The notes beneath the pieces are model-generated. The model ran no database searches and was not told the DNA's origin. It was given only the letters and a program-made list of their open reading frames with translations. The position numbers and the translations under genes are program-made. A stretch of 44,729 bases of DNA from Bacteroidota bacterium (GTDB lineage Bacteria; Bacteroidota; Bacteroidia; NS11-12g; UBA955): NCBI GenBank assembly GCA_027490055.1, contig JAIXYV010000060.1, forward strand, positions 1 to 44,729, given 5' to 3'. The first letter of the stretch is position 1; every line of letters begins with the position of its first letter. Below, one piece after another: positions 8,949-18,399 of the stretch.

Positions 8949-8956
8949 CAAAAATA
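8949..8956 (-). promoter_or_regulatory. Bacteroidota -7 box TATTTTTG for the isc operon
   Basis: Exact TAnnTTTG match on the minus strand, 27 bases before the iscS ATG. No IscR-like operator was recognised in the 190-base divergent region shared with the epimerase gene. Confidence 0.6.
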
Positions 8957-9111
8957 GTATATATTCACTTAATATCCACCAATATTTTTATTGAATGTGA
9001 TATTGAATTTCTTTATAACACTGTAGACTACCAATTGTTTGAGGTATTTAATCTGTTTATTAATCGACGCGCTTTTGATATATCAGTAAAATATTGGTAT
9101 TTTGCAGTAAG

Positions 9112-9522
9112 ATGAACAAAATTGAACATATTGGCATTGCCGTTAAGGACATTGAGGTTTCTAATCAATTGTTTTCCAAATTGTTGAACACCCAACCCTA
9201 TAAAACTGAAGCCGTTGAAAGCGAAGGTGTTATCACAAGTTTTTTTATGGTTGGAGAAACTAAGATCGAATTACTGCAAGCCACGCATCCAGACAGTGCT
9301 ATTGCCAAGTTCATAGAAAAAAAAGGTGAAGGCATACACCATATAGCCTTCGGTGTAGACGATGCCAACAACGAAATTTCGAGACTTCTGGGGGAAGGTT
9401 TTGAAATGATTCATCAGATCGCTAAAGCCGGTGCAGATAATAAAATGATTGCTTTTGCCCATCCAAAAAGCACCAATGGGGTTCTTACTGAAGTTTGCTC
9501 AGATAGAGACCAGGCATCTTAA
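9112..9522 (+). CDS. mce: Methylmalonyl-CoA epimerase
   Basis: 136-residue glyoxalase/VOC-fold enzyme interconverting (2R)- and (2S)-methylmalonyl-CoA in propionate/succinate metabolism. Metal-binding residues are visible: H in NKIEHIGIAVKD, H in GEGIHHIAFGVDD and E near the C-terminus in VLTEVCSD. Length agrees with the family. I chose the ATG at 9112 since the protein then begins with the canonical MNKIEHIGIAV; an in-frame upstream extension to 9094 would run through the promoter-like TATTTTG at 9098-9104. The methylmalonyl-CoA mutase subunits are not in this window. A WG-repeat gene follows after 25 bases. Confidence 0.92.
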   Translation: MNKIEHIGIAVKDIEVSNQLFSKLLNTQPYKTEAVESEGVITSFFMVGETKIELLQATHPDSAIAKFIEKKGEGIHHIAFGVDDANNEISRLLGEGFEMIHQIAKAGADNKMIAFAHPKSTNGVLTEVCSDRDQAS

Positions 9523-9547
9523 TACTCCTAATTTGCGTCTTAATACT

Positions 9548-10705
9548 ATGCTTCGCTATATAACACTGTGTGTTTTTACCCTTCTGCTCAACCTCATATC
9601 GAGTGCACAGTTAGTGCCCTTCAGAGTCAATAATAACTGGGGTTACAGCAACACTAAGGGCAATATTATTATTCCGGGTAATTTCGAATTCACTGATTTC
9701 TTTCAGGACAGTATTGGCTTTGTTATGAAAGATTCTATGTTTTATGCCATTTCAACTAAAGGCGAGATACTTAACGGACCGTACACACATTATGGTAATT
9801 TCAACCGTGGTTTATGTCCTGTTCAGGAAAAAAATGGACATTGCTACTACATCGACCAAACCGGTAAAAGCAGTATTGACATGGGTTTCACTGCCGCCGA
9901 AAACTTCTCGGAAGGATTGGCTGTCGTATCTTTAAATAAGAAACTTGGTATCATCAATACCAAAGGTCAATGGATCAGACAACCAGATTTTGACACCTCC
10001 AGCGCTTTCTTTAAATCCGGTTTTTTACTGGCCATTTCAAAAGGAAAATATTTCTATATCAACCGAAAGGGACAAACACTGAATTTACCGGACACTGTTT
10101 TACCAGGTGGAATCTTCAGCGAAGGACTGGCGCCAGTTTACGTGATAAAACCTTTCAACAGTGATGGTCAGAGAATGCCAACTAATTACCTCGAATTTAT
10201 CGACTCAACTGGCAAGGTCGTATTAAATCATTTTGTAAATGATGGTTTCGATTATTCTGAATACATACGTCTGGAAAAAGAATTCAGAGATGGAAAAGCC
10301 ATTATAAAAACGAAAAATGAACTGGGCTGGGACTTTTTTTTCCTGGATAAAAAAGGTCGCTTCTCTCCCCTGTATTCTTCGACAAGACAACTAGGTGATT
10401 CATTGTTTCTTGGAGCTATAGGTTATTATATGTCTGACATCAGAATCGTAGACTCTAATTACTATGTTGCCGGACAATTTCAACAAAAACCAACTCAGGT
10501 TGGCGAATTTGGTAATGGCTTATTGCCATACAGAGATAAAGAAGGCTATTGGGGCTATGTTAATTCTAATTGTCAGCAAAAAATACAAGCTAAATATTCT
10601 GCAGCATTTCCATTTAAAAACGGATTTGCCTTTGTAATATACTATGGAAGACAAGGTGTAATCGACACCACTGGTCGCGAATATTTTATTGATAAAAACG
10701 ACTAA
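9548..10705 (+). CDS. Exported WG-repeat protein
   Basis: 385-residue protein with a cleavable signal peptide (LRYITLCVFTLLLNLISSAQ) followed by tandem WG-type beta repeats. Examples are NNNWGYSNTKGNIIIPGNF, HCYYIDQTGK, KLGIINTKGQW, KYFYINRKGQ, EGYWGYVNSNCQQKI and RQGVIDTTGRE, so about eight units span the whole mature part. The function of WG repeats is not established; binding at the cell surface is a common guess. The start at 9548 is chosen because it begins the signal peptide, while longer readings overlap the epimerase gene in another frame. Its TAA stop overlaps the stop codon of the opposing macroglobulin gene (10702-10705). Confidence 0.85.
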   Translation: MLRYITLCVFTLLLNLISSAQLVPFRVNNNWGYSNTKGNIIIPGNFEFTDFFQDSIGFVMKDSMFYAISTKGEILNGPYTHYGNFNRGLCPVQEKNGHCYYIDQTGKSSIDMGFTAAENFSEGLAVVSLNKKLGIINTKGQWIRQPDFDTSSAFFKSGFLLAISKGKYFYINRKGQTLNLPDTVLPGGIFSEGLAPVYVIKPFNSDGQRMPTNYLEFIDSTGKVVLNHFVNDGFDYSEYIRLEKEFRDGKAIIKTKNELGWDFFFLDKKGRFSPLYSSTRQLGDSLFLGAIGYYMSDIRIVDSNYYVAGQFQQKPTQVGEFGNGLLPYRDKEGYWGYVNSNCQQKIQAKYSAAFPFKNGFAFVIYYGRQGVIDTTGREYFIDKND

Positions 10706-13700
10706 TCCACCTTCAATCGGATACTTTTGCTATTGGCTATAAACTCAGGAACATACATACATTGCGCAGTAGCAATGCCAGTAATGAAAAGACCACTTTG
10801 TTGCACATATAACTTATAACTCAACTGATAGTTACCTTTTGCTAAATAGTCTATAAAAAAGTTAGTTGAAACATCTCTGGTTACCTGATAATAGCCCAAT
10901 CCGTTTTGCCATTGATAATTGCTTAAAACATCTGTAGGCTCGGTTCCGCTACCACGCTGGTCTTTGACATGCACATACTCTAGATTTCTGTCTGTTTTGA
11001 TACTTAACACAACCTCCAGAACATCCCCAATGCTTAAACTGTCTTTCTCGCCCAGAATTTGCTTTTGCTGTATGCCATTGATTAGTCGTGTTACATAAAT
11101 CGTTTTATCAATACTTAAACCTGTGTTATTTTTTGTGACCTTTTCAATATCTTCAAAATACTGCCAATGAAGGGCGCCATAAGCAAAATCAGACGTTATA
11201 GCATTTAAAGTAACCTTACCCATATCACTACTGATTCTTGAAGGATCCACTTTAGTAATTGAATAACCAGTTCCAGCCTGTTTTTGAGCAGGAATAATTG
11301 CAGTACTACCTAATGTCACAGATACATCCTGAGAATTTTTAAGAACAGGAGAATAGTTGAGGATTGCATAACAGGCATCTGCTGTACTGCGGGTACTCGA
11401 CCACGACTGGGTTTGCTTTTGTCTTAATAACCAAATCTGTTGTTCTTTAATGGCAGCCAAATTGCCACTTACTTTGAAATAGGCTTCCATTATCGCCGCT
11501 TGTGTTTCCACTGGCGAATCATACCAATACCATCCACCTTTATTACCTGGCCAATACATGCCCATCTCCTCACTTCTAACAGCCATATCATCAAATGATT
11601 TTATAATCAATTGTGGTACTGTTGAGCCTGGTGACATTGATTTAATAATAACAGCTGCTTGTGCCCGATTGATGTAGTTTAATTTATTCCAGTAAAGCGC
11701 TGTATGTTTCAGATAATACTGAACTACTTCATGATCAAACCCAAAGCCAGTGCCAGAAAATGCCATTTTAGCATATAAATAATTCAAATGCAGAGGATAT
11801 AAAATTTCGCCAGTATCCTTCTTATAATATTCATAATCCCGTTTAGCTTGTTGGTCAAGATAGTTGACTGCTTTTGAAATGACAGGCATATAGTCTGACA
11901 CATCTATTCCCATTGCTTTTAATTTACCAAACCCAATAACAATCGTCTGTGTAATGTAAACATTGTCATCCATGCCTGAAAACCATGGAAATCCGCCACC
12001 TGGCAACTGCATGTCTCTGAGTTTGCGATACGATTTCTCGATAGATGCCTTCATTTTTGATGTCTCAAACACTCTACCTAATTGTGCTTGTCTTTCTGAC
12101 TCATTGTTTGCTTCCATTAACCATGGTGTTTCGGTCAATACAGCCAGTTTAAGGTCTTCATTCTTGCTTAGCATACTACCCAGACCACTTGAAGGAGATC
12201 TTAACCACTGAGCAAACACCTGCTTCATTTCTGGATTCTTCTGATATAAATACTGTGAAATCGAATTACCATATAATCTGGTAAACAATTGCTCGGCACA
12301 TTCATTAGGATATTCCATCATATACGGCAAGGCCATAACAGCATACCAACTTGGGTTATTGCACATTTCGACACTTAGACTTTTATGGACCAGCGAAGTA
12401 CTTGTATTTTTTAATAAAGCTGTAAACTCCAATTCAGTGGTTCCGGCTTTTCTTACTGTCAGAGGCATCGAAGTTTGCACCATAGTGCGATTACTTAACA
12501 CCAAAAGGGTATGCTGCTCGGCGTCCGAATAATTACCATTCTCTGCACTGATGGTAATATTTACCAGACCAGTGTAATTTGGAATTGCCAAAGGGAAACT
12601 TACTTGTCGAATACCATCTGCATCAAGTGTTATAAGCTTGTCAGAAGCAATGCCAGACCATTTTAATTCTTTACCATTGACAGCGTCACTAATACTAATC
12701 CGACAAGTTACCGTCATTGGTTGTTTAGTGGTATTGATAATTTTCGAAGCAATGTTAATCTGATCATTCTCCCTCAAAAAACGTGGCATATTGGGCTGTA
12801 CCATCATCTTCTTCGAAGTTGTCACATAGGCATCATGATATCCCAGTTGCATGGTGGTACTATGACCCAGCATTTGCATGCGCCATTTTGTGAGTGCATC
12901 CGGCATTGTAAACTCTATCTGAATTTCTCCATTTTTTCCGGCATATAAATGAGGAAAAAAGAAGGCTGTTTCGTTAAAGTTTTTGCGAATACTTAAAGGA
13001 TTACTGCTCTCAGACTTTTCTTTCTTGTCTTCTAGCATATTACTGTCTGTGCTAACCCTATCATATAAAACCACTTCTTTGTCATCCTCTTCATTTTTGG
13101 ATTTATTAGCCAAAGTGCTTTTAAAAAAATAACTCCCATTACCATCACCAAAATTCCAGTAATATCTGAAATAATTATATCGGTCTTCAAGTCCCATTTT
13201 AGGGTAACTAAACGACCAATATGAATAGCCCTTTTCAGCAATATCTATCTTGATGTCTGAACTCATTTTATTGAAATACTCGTTAACAGACATCGAATAG
13301 TTGTAATCATTATATAACCAGAAGTTCCAGCTAGTGTGATTTACTATTTCATCTAAAGCCGCATCGTACATCACAGCAGCCATCTCCATGGCGGCTTTCT
13401 CAGAGGCGGGACCACTTAGCGTCAATATCCATTTTTCTTTGCTGCCGGGCTCTGTATCGCTTCTGAAACTCTTAACATTGACTTTAAGTTCTTTATTACT
13501 GTATGGCACTTTCAAGGTCAGATTAGTGGCATATCGTCGGTAATGACTTACTGCATAGACTTGTATAACAATATTGCCTCGATCTTTAGCTACAATTGGT
13601 AACTCTACTACCTCGACGCTCTCATTGAGTAAAACCATTTTATTAAACAGTAAACCTCTATTGCTTCTGGCTTCAACAAACACATACTGATCTTTCAGTC

Positions 13701-16599
13701 CCGACGCCAGAGCAATTTTAGCGGTCTGACCAGGTTCAAACACCAACCCGTTTAAACTGTATACCTGTACGACTTTGTTCTGTTTACAAATTTTAGAATT
13801 GGCTTCATTAACTGTAAACTCCGTCTCTGTTTTTAATGTTTTTCCTTTCGAATCTTTGGTTTCCAATACGGCGATATACCGACCAGGTTCTATTAGTGTC
13901 GTTGGATCAAGCAACGTAGAATTGCCATTATCATCAAAATACTGTCTCGAATACATCAATAGCCTTTCAGGCTGATAATTCGCAGGCAGATAATCGGCAT
14001 GTCTCAAAGAATATTCTGTTGTGCTTAAAACAGATGTATCTGCCTCCCAAAATCTTACCTTCTTGAACTCTGTAACATCATTTAGTTTATAGACTGATAT
14101 TATACCAGTAAATGGCAAAGGACTGTTCTCGGTGGTTTTGACGGCATACGTAATACTTACAGGCTGCGAATTCAACACAACAGGATCCACCAATAAATCA
14201 ATCAAACGATCCGATTCGTAGATACTTAAATCCTTAGAAAAAGCGCGTACCTCGCCATTCAGATCGGTAACATTACCCGAAATTATAAATGAGTATGCGG
14301 CATTGGCTACATCGACCTGCTGTCCTGGGTCAGCAACAAAAGCAATATCAAAATTGCCATTCTTATCTGTTATAGTCTCTGCCGATTTTAGCTGAACACT
14401 TTCCGTGTTAAACCCTCTAAAATAATAGTAGTATGGCACACGCAAGACCCGAGATACTTTATAGCTCACTTTGGCGCCTACAACAGGGTATCCTGCCAAA
14501 GCCATCGCCTTACCAGTTAAGGCAATTTGGTCATTTAACTTGAATGCAGAAGTCGACGGCAAAATTTCAGCTTTAAACTTTGACAGTTTATATTCCTCTA
14601 CTTTGATGCTGGTATAAGCTGATTGAAAATAGCCGTGTACAGTCAAAGAAAACTCACCCACTGAATTGTCATTAGGCAATTGAAAAAAACCAGAAGCGCT
14701 GCCATAGCTGTTGGTAGTTAACACTTTTTGTTGTTTAAGCTCACCGTTATGAGTTAATTTTAATGTAAACTTCAATTTCGCAATCGACTTTTTACCCTTA
14801 TCATTATAAGCAATGCATTTAAAGTTAACTTTCTGACCAGGACGATAAATAGCCCTATCAGTAAGAATTTTAATCGAATTAAGATCTCGCTCGGGATAGT
14901 TATACTCACGGTATTCGCCAAAATCATAATACAATGAGTTGTCGCTGGTCTCGATTATATAGTTATCATACCAATTATTAGACTTGTCTTCGATTTTTAT
15001 CCTGCCATCCTGACCGCTTATACCAGTGCTATGTAACAAAAATTTATCTTCCTTTCTACGCCAGAGCTGATACTTAACACCTTGTTGTGCCTTACCATTG
15101 GCAGCAGACACCAAATAGATTTCTCTATTCTTCTTAACAAACACCTTGTCATTAACAATTACTGGTGCCAGACTATACTGCAAAAGTGTGTCATCCCAAC
15201 TTTGTTTATTGGCCACAGAAACAATATACACCCCCGACTTCAGTAATGGTAATTCCATTTCCACATGATGCATCTCCAGATCACTAAACGGCAATGTCTT
15301 TATCCTCAAATCATGCAATGGTTTGCCTAATTGCTGAACAAATGCAATAGTCGATTTCCTTTTCTTATAAGAATCGTATCGATCTTCTATAGATTTATAA
15401 TAGTCAATTATATTGACTTTATAAATTTTCAAAAATACTGTATCTGTATTCTGATAACTTAAAAGAAAAAGGGGCTGTTTATCGGGTGCATTAACATGCT
15501 CAAAACTGGCTGAAACTGACGGTTTTTGCAAGTCGTATCTATAGCGCATCAAACGCGTATTTTGTTTAAAATCAGGACGCTTAATCAAAGCTTCATTCAA
15601 TATATTAACTGCCTCAGCCTTATTTTCCTCTGCTATTTCAGTGGCAATTGCCAAGGCCACCAGATTGAGATAGGGTGATTCAGGACCATTTAGATATAAT
15701 GCCTTCAATGATGACAAATACCACTTATTATTTTTGTATAACTGGATTAGATATTGGTACCTTTCTAAATCAAAATAAACATGGTTATAGCTCAATATCA
15801 TCTGATACAATTGCAAAGTTTTAATAATTACTTTATCACCCTCATTGGCATCAAAAGTAGAAGCAATAAATTGCTTGTATCCTGCAAATACCTTGGCTGT
15901 ATCAGGTAAAGCATAATTGGTTTTGATTTCATTGAGTGATCGTAAAATTTCTATACCCTGTAAAGCCATTGTTGCATTTAATCTGGGGGTAAACTCATAA
16001 GAACCTATGTCATCAAAAACCGGGAGATAATTATTGCTAAAAGGAAGATTGCCTGAATAGATAATGCTCTGATCGATGCAATACAGAATTTCAGCTTCTT
16101 GTCGCTGCGGCGACCAGTCAGATACTAATCTTGATGTATCGTTATATATCTCTTCAGCATTCTGTCTCTTGTAAAACGATTCTATAAATGCGGCCTTTTC
16201 CATCAGAATAAAGGCTCTATAATCACTCAGGGCTTTGTACTGCCAGTCTTTGACATCACCCAGTTCAGTCGCAAATAACTCTAAAGTAAACTTCTCTGTC
16301 TCATCTTCGTCAGCAAGATAAAGTCGTTTCAAATCAATGATTCTTCTAAAACATTTTACTCTAAAGCCTGTGTGACTTACAGCATCGGCTGTTTCTTTAA
16401 TTTGAAAAACAAGATCCAATGCACTGGCATTTTGCCCTAATTCTTCCAACGAGTCTACCGACTTAAATCGGGCTGAAAAGTAGGCATCCGTGTAAGAACC
16501 CTTGTTTTGAGCTACTACTAAATTAGCGCTGACACTACACAACAGAATTAGAAAAATGTGTTTAATAATGTTTAGTTTTAAAAAGCCTGAATGGTTCAT
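10702..16599 (-). CDS. Alpha-2-macroglobulin family protein with thioester motif
   Basis: 1965-residue exported protein resembling bacterial alpha-2-macroglobulins, which trap proteases through a conformational change and thioester coupling. A signal peptide covers about residues 1-31. The first 500 residues are helical and repeat-like. An MG2-type segment (TDRAIYRPGQKVNF) lies near 585. The central macroglobulin domain is near 1220, with FPHLYAGKNGEIQIEF and TKWRM. The thioester motif CAEQ has C1434, and an all-helical thioester domain follows with LPGGGFPWFSG and GGWYWYDSPVETQA. It has no lipobox, unlike E. coli YfhM. The ATG at 16599 is preferred, because a TTG at 16614 lies inside the promoter box. 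No pbpC neighbour is present. Confidence 0.93.
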   Translation of the reverse strand: MNHSGFLKLNIIKHIFLILLCSVSANLVVAQNKGSYTDAYFSARFKSVDSLEELGQNASALDLVFQIKETADAVSHTGFRVKCFRRIIDLKRLYLADEDETEKFTLELFATELGDVKDWQYKALSDYRAFILMEKAAFIESFYKRQNAEEIYNDTSRLVSDWSPQRQEAEILYCIDQSIIYSGNLPFSNNYLPVFDDIGSYEFTPRLNATMALQGIEILRSLNEIKTNYALPDTAKVFAGYKQFIASTFDANEGDKVIIKTLQLYQMILSYNHVYFDLERYQYLIQLYKNNKWYLSSLKALYLNGPESPYLNLVALAIATEIAEENKAEAVNILNEALIKRPDFKQNTRLMRYRYDLQKPSVSASFEHVNAPDKQPLFLLSYQNTDTVFLKIYKVNIIDYYKSIEDRYDSYKKRKSTIAFVQQLGKPLHDLRIKTLPFSDLEMHHVEMELPLLKSGVYIVSVANKQSWDDTLLQYSLAPVIVNDKVFVKKNREIYLVSAANGKAQQGVKYQLWRRKEDKFLLHSTGISGQDGRIKIEDKSNNWYDNYIIETSDNSLYYDFGEYREYNYPERDLNSIKILTDRAIYRPGQKVNFKCIAYNDKGKKSIAKLKFTLKLTHNGELKQQKVLTTNSYGSASGFFQLPNDNSVGEFSLTVHGYFQSAYTSIKVEEYKLSKFKAEILPSTSAFKLNDQIALTGKAMALAGYPVVGAKVSYKVSRVLRVPYYYYFRGFNTESVQLKSAETITDKNGNFDIAFVADPGQQVDVANAAYSFIISGNVTDLNGEVRAFSKDLSIYESDRLIDLLVDPVVLNSQPVSITYAVKTTENSPLPFTGIISVYKLNDVTEFKKVRFWEADTSVLSTTEYSLRHADYLPANYQPERLLMYSRQYFDDNGNSTLLDPTTLIEPGRYIAVLETKDSKGKTLKTETEFTVNEANSKICKQNKVVQVYSLNGLVFEPGQTAKIALASGLKDQYVFVEARSNRGLLFNKMVLLNESVEVVELPIVAKDRGNIVIQVYAVSHYRRYATNLTLKVPYSNKELKVNVKSFRSDTEPGSKEKWILTLSGPASEKAAMEMAAVMYDAALDEIVNHTSWNFWLYNDYNYSMSVNEYFNKMSSDIKIDIAEKGYSYWSFSYPKMGLEDRYNYFRYYWNFGDGNGSYFFKSTLANKSKNEEDDKEVVLYDRVSTDSNMLEDKKEKSESSNPLSIRKNFNETAFFFPHLYAGKNGEIQIEFTMPDALTKWRMQMLGHSTTMQLGYHDAYVTTSKKMMVQPNMPRFLRENDQINIASKIINTTKQPMTVTCRISISDAVNGKELKWSGIASDKLITLDADGIRQVSFPLAIPNYTGLVNITISAENGNYSDAEQHTLLVLSNRTMVQTSMPLTVRKAGTTELEFTALLKNTSTSLVHKSLSVEMCNNPSWYAVMALPYMMEYPNECAEQLFTRLYGNSISQYLYQKNPEMKQVFAQWLRSPSSGLGSMLSKNEDLKLAVLTETPWLMEANNESERQAQLGRVFETSKMKASIEKSYRKLRDMQLPGGGFPWFSGMDDNVYITQTIVIGFGKLKAMGIDVSDYMPVISKAVNYLDQQAKRDYEYYKKDTGEILYPLHLNYLYAKMAFSGTGFGFDHEVVQYYLKHTALYWNKLNYINRAQAAVIIKSMSPGSTVPQLIIKSFDDMAVRSEEMGMYWPGNKGGWYWYDSPVETQAAIMEAYFKVSGNLAAIKEQQIWLLRQKQTQSWSSTRSTADACYAILNYSPVLKNSQDVSVTLGSTAIIPAQKQAGTGYSITKVDPSRISSDMGKVTLNAITSDFAYGALHWQYFEDIEKVTKNNTGLSIDKTIYVTRLINGIQQKQILGEKDSLSIGDVLEVVLSIKTDRNLEYVHVKDQRGSGTEPTDVLSNYQWQNGLGYYQVTRDVSTNFFIDYLAKGNYQLSYKLYVQQSGLFITGIATAQCMYVPEFIANSKSIRLKVD

Positions 16600-16611
16600 A
16601 TTTGATTTATA

Positions 16612-16619
16612 CAAATTTA
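16612..16619 (-). promoter_or_regulatory. Bacteroidota -7 box TAAATTTG for the macroglobulin gene
   Basis: Exact TAnnTTTG match on the minus strand, 12 bases before the ATG at 16599. It decides the start: the upstream in-frame TTG is part of this box and would not be transcribed. Confidence 0.6.
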
Positions 16620-16653
16620 CCCTAAAAAGTAAATACTCTTGTGATTATTTGTG

Positions 16654-16661
16654 TAATTTTG
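16654..16661 (+). promoter_or_regulatory. Bacteroidota -7 box TAATTTTG for recR
   Basis: Exact TAnnTTTG match ending five bases before the recR GTG at 16667, so the transcript is predicted to be almost leaderless. The box opposes that of the macroglobulin gene, 34 bases away. Confidence 0.6.
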
Positions 16662-16666
16662 CAACG

Positions 16667-17272
16667 GTGAATTTTTCTTCAAAAACCATAGAAAATGCTG
16701 TAAATGCCCTATCAGGTTTCCCTGGTGTGGGTAAGCGCAGTGCCCTTCGAATGGTAATGCACCTGCTTAAACGCCCTGTCGAAGAAGCTGAAAATTTATC
16801 TAAAGTCATTAATAAACTTAAAACAGAACTTACTCAGTGTACCGTTTGCTGTAATATTAGTGATTCCAACATCTGTAGCATCTGTAACAGCGTGAATAGA
16901 AACAGACTATTAGTTTGCGTAGTAGAAGACATGATGGATGTAATGGCCATCGAAAATACCGGTCAGTATAATGGCATGTACCATGTTTTAGGTGGACTGA
17001 TTTCGCCAATCGATGGAGTGGGACCAGAAGAACTGAACATACGTGAATTAGTGGCCAGAATGGAAAATGAACCACCTGAAGAAATAATTATAGCTCTAAA
17101 TGCCAATATCGAAGGGGATACTACAGCCTTTTACCTGGCAAGAAAACTTCAATCATTTCCGATTAAAATAAGCACCATTTCTAAAGGTATATCAGTAGGT
17201 AGCGAACTCGAGTACACCGACGAAATTACACTTGGCAGATCTCTTACCGCCAGAGTGCCTTATAGTATCTAA
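16667..17272 (+). CDS. recR: Recombination mediator RecR
   Basis: 201-residue RecR, which works with RecF/RecO to load RecA on gapped DNA. The order is an N-terminal helix-hairpin-helix (ALSGFPGVGKRSALRMVMHL), a zinc finger with C58, C61, C70 and C73, and a Toprim domain from about residue 81 (LLVCVVEDMMDVMAIE, GLISPIDGVGPEELNI). I chose the GTG at 16667 because the protein then starts MNFSSKTIENAV, as RecR normally does, and has family length. An open extension to 16556 would cross the promoter and the divergent gene's start. Its stop overlaps the opposing T9SS gene's stop by four bases. Confidence 0.94.
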   Translation: MNFSSKTIENAVNALSGFPGVGKRSALRMVMHLLKRPVEEAENLSKVINKLKTELTQCTVCCNISDSNICSICNSVNRNRLLVCVVEDMMDVMAIENTGQYNGMYHVLGGLISPIDGVGPEELNIRELVARMENEPPEEIIIALNANIEGDTTAFYLARKLQSFPIKISTISKGISVGSELEYTDEITLGRSLTARVPYSI

Positions 17273-18357
17273 AGTTTTATCAGAATACTGCGCTCTTTGC
17301 GCTCATCCACTTCAATTTGAATTGTGTAAACACCTTTGCCAATTCCTTCAGTCTGAATTTGATTTTTACCGGTTTGTAACGCCCCTTCCATTACTTGTCT
17401 GCCATTCATATCTATTAACTTAAATACGCCTTCCTGAGGCAGGTTAACTACGATATTTTCTGTTATAAATACTGATTCAAGCCATTGCTTTTGCCTAAAT
17501 GATGTAATTTCGGAATTAGATCCCGGACAAGAGACAATTGTTCTAATGAATGCGGTATCCGCACAATTAAAACTATCATATGTATAGACACTAACGTCAT
17601 ACGCCCCTGAGTCGGCATAGTAATGGATTTCTGTGGCGTTTCCGAAACCAGAATTGCCATCACCATATTGCCACCAGATGGATTTTGCAGGTTTACTTGT
17701 AGTGATACTGAATCGCTTGGTATGGCAGTTGATGCCGGTACTGGAGTCTAATGTTAGAATGCGCATATCACAAACAATATCTTTGCAATCAACCTTTACT
17801 TGCCAATTAGCTGTATCTGCACAATCAATAGAGTCCTTAATTATCAAACGGACATTATAAGTGCCATTCTTACTAAACTTGTGGATTGTAAAAGCATCCC
17901 CAGATGAATTACCGTCGCCAAAATCCCAGTTCAAAGCCTTAGTATTCTTACTGACAATAGAATTAAACTCATACTCGTTACAACTATAACTTAATGTATC
18001 AGCCGAGTAGATGCCAATCTCACTCAAATCACATGGATTTGAGCAGTTAACAGTAACGCTGATACACATGGAATCCTTACAGCCATTAGCATCTTCGATA
18101 CGACCACACAATTGAAATGTGCCGTTTTGAGTGTAGGTATGTTTAGGTTTAATACAGGCACAAGAGTTGCCATCACCATAATTCCAGTAATATTTACTTA
18201 CCGTTCCACCACTGACCTTATATTTAAAAAATAAATGGTTGCAGTCGCTGGCCGCGGTGTCCAGATAAACCTCCTCGAGCTTTAACTGACATGGTCCCTG
18301 AGCACTTAGGCCAGATAATACACTAATAAAAAAAAGTAGACTGTAAATTTTTCTCAT
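17269..18357 (-). CDS. PKD-repeat protein with type IX secretion C-terminal sorting domain
   Basis: 362-residue secreted protein. A signal peptide (MRKIYSLLFFISVLSGLSAQ) is followed by three PKD-like modules, marked by YYWNYGDGNS, LNWDFGDGNSSG and IWWQYGDGNSGFG. Each module carries paired cysteines, suggesting disulfides. The last ~75 residues look like a Por-secretion (T9SS type A) sorting domain: FKLIDMNGRQVMEGALQTGK, then GKGVYTIQIEVDERKERSI. It should pass the outer membrane by T9SS and be surface-attached or released. No catalytic domain is visible, so a binding or adhesive role is the best guess. The ATG at 18357 is chosen over a TTG three codons upstream. Confidence 0.88.
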   Translation of the reverse strand: MRKIYSLLFFISVLSGLSAQGPCQLKLEEVYLDTAASDCNHLFFKYKVSGGTVSKYYWNYGDGNSCACIKPKHTYTQNGTFQLCGRIEDANGCKDSMCISVTVNCSNPCDLSEIGIYSADTLSYSCNEYEFNSIVSKNTKALNWDFGDGNSSGDAFTIHKFSKNGTYNVRLIIKDSIDCADTANWQVKVDCKDIVCDMRILTLDSSTGINCHTKRFSITTSKPAKSIWWQYGDGNSGFGNATEIHYYADSGAYDVSVYTYDSFNCADTAFIRTIVSCPGSNSEITSFRQKQWLESVFITENIVVNLPQEGVFKLIDMNGRQVMEGALQTGKNQIQTEGIGKGVYTIQIEVDERKERSILIKL

Positions 18358-18371
18358 CGTATTCAAGACAA

Positions 18372-18379
18372 CAAATATA
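18372..18379 (-). promoter_or_regulatory. Bacteroidota -7 box TATATTTG for the PKD/T9SS gene
   Basis: Exact TAnnTTTG match on the minus strand, 14 bases before the ATG at 18357. It gives this gene its own promoter in the short gap after the upstream orphan gene. Confidence 0.55.
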
Positions 18380-18399
18380 CGAATTATGTTGCCTTAAAC

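Noticed and set aside
16556-16666. A 37-codon N-terminal extension of recR
   Set aside because: It overlaps the divergent macroglobulin start and both promoter boxes; RecR has its family length from 16667.
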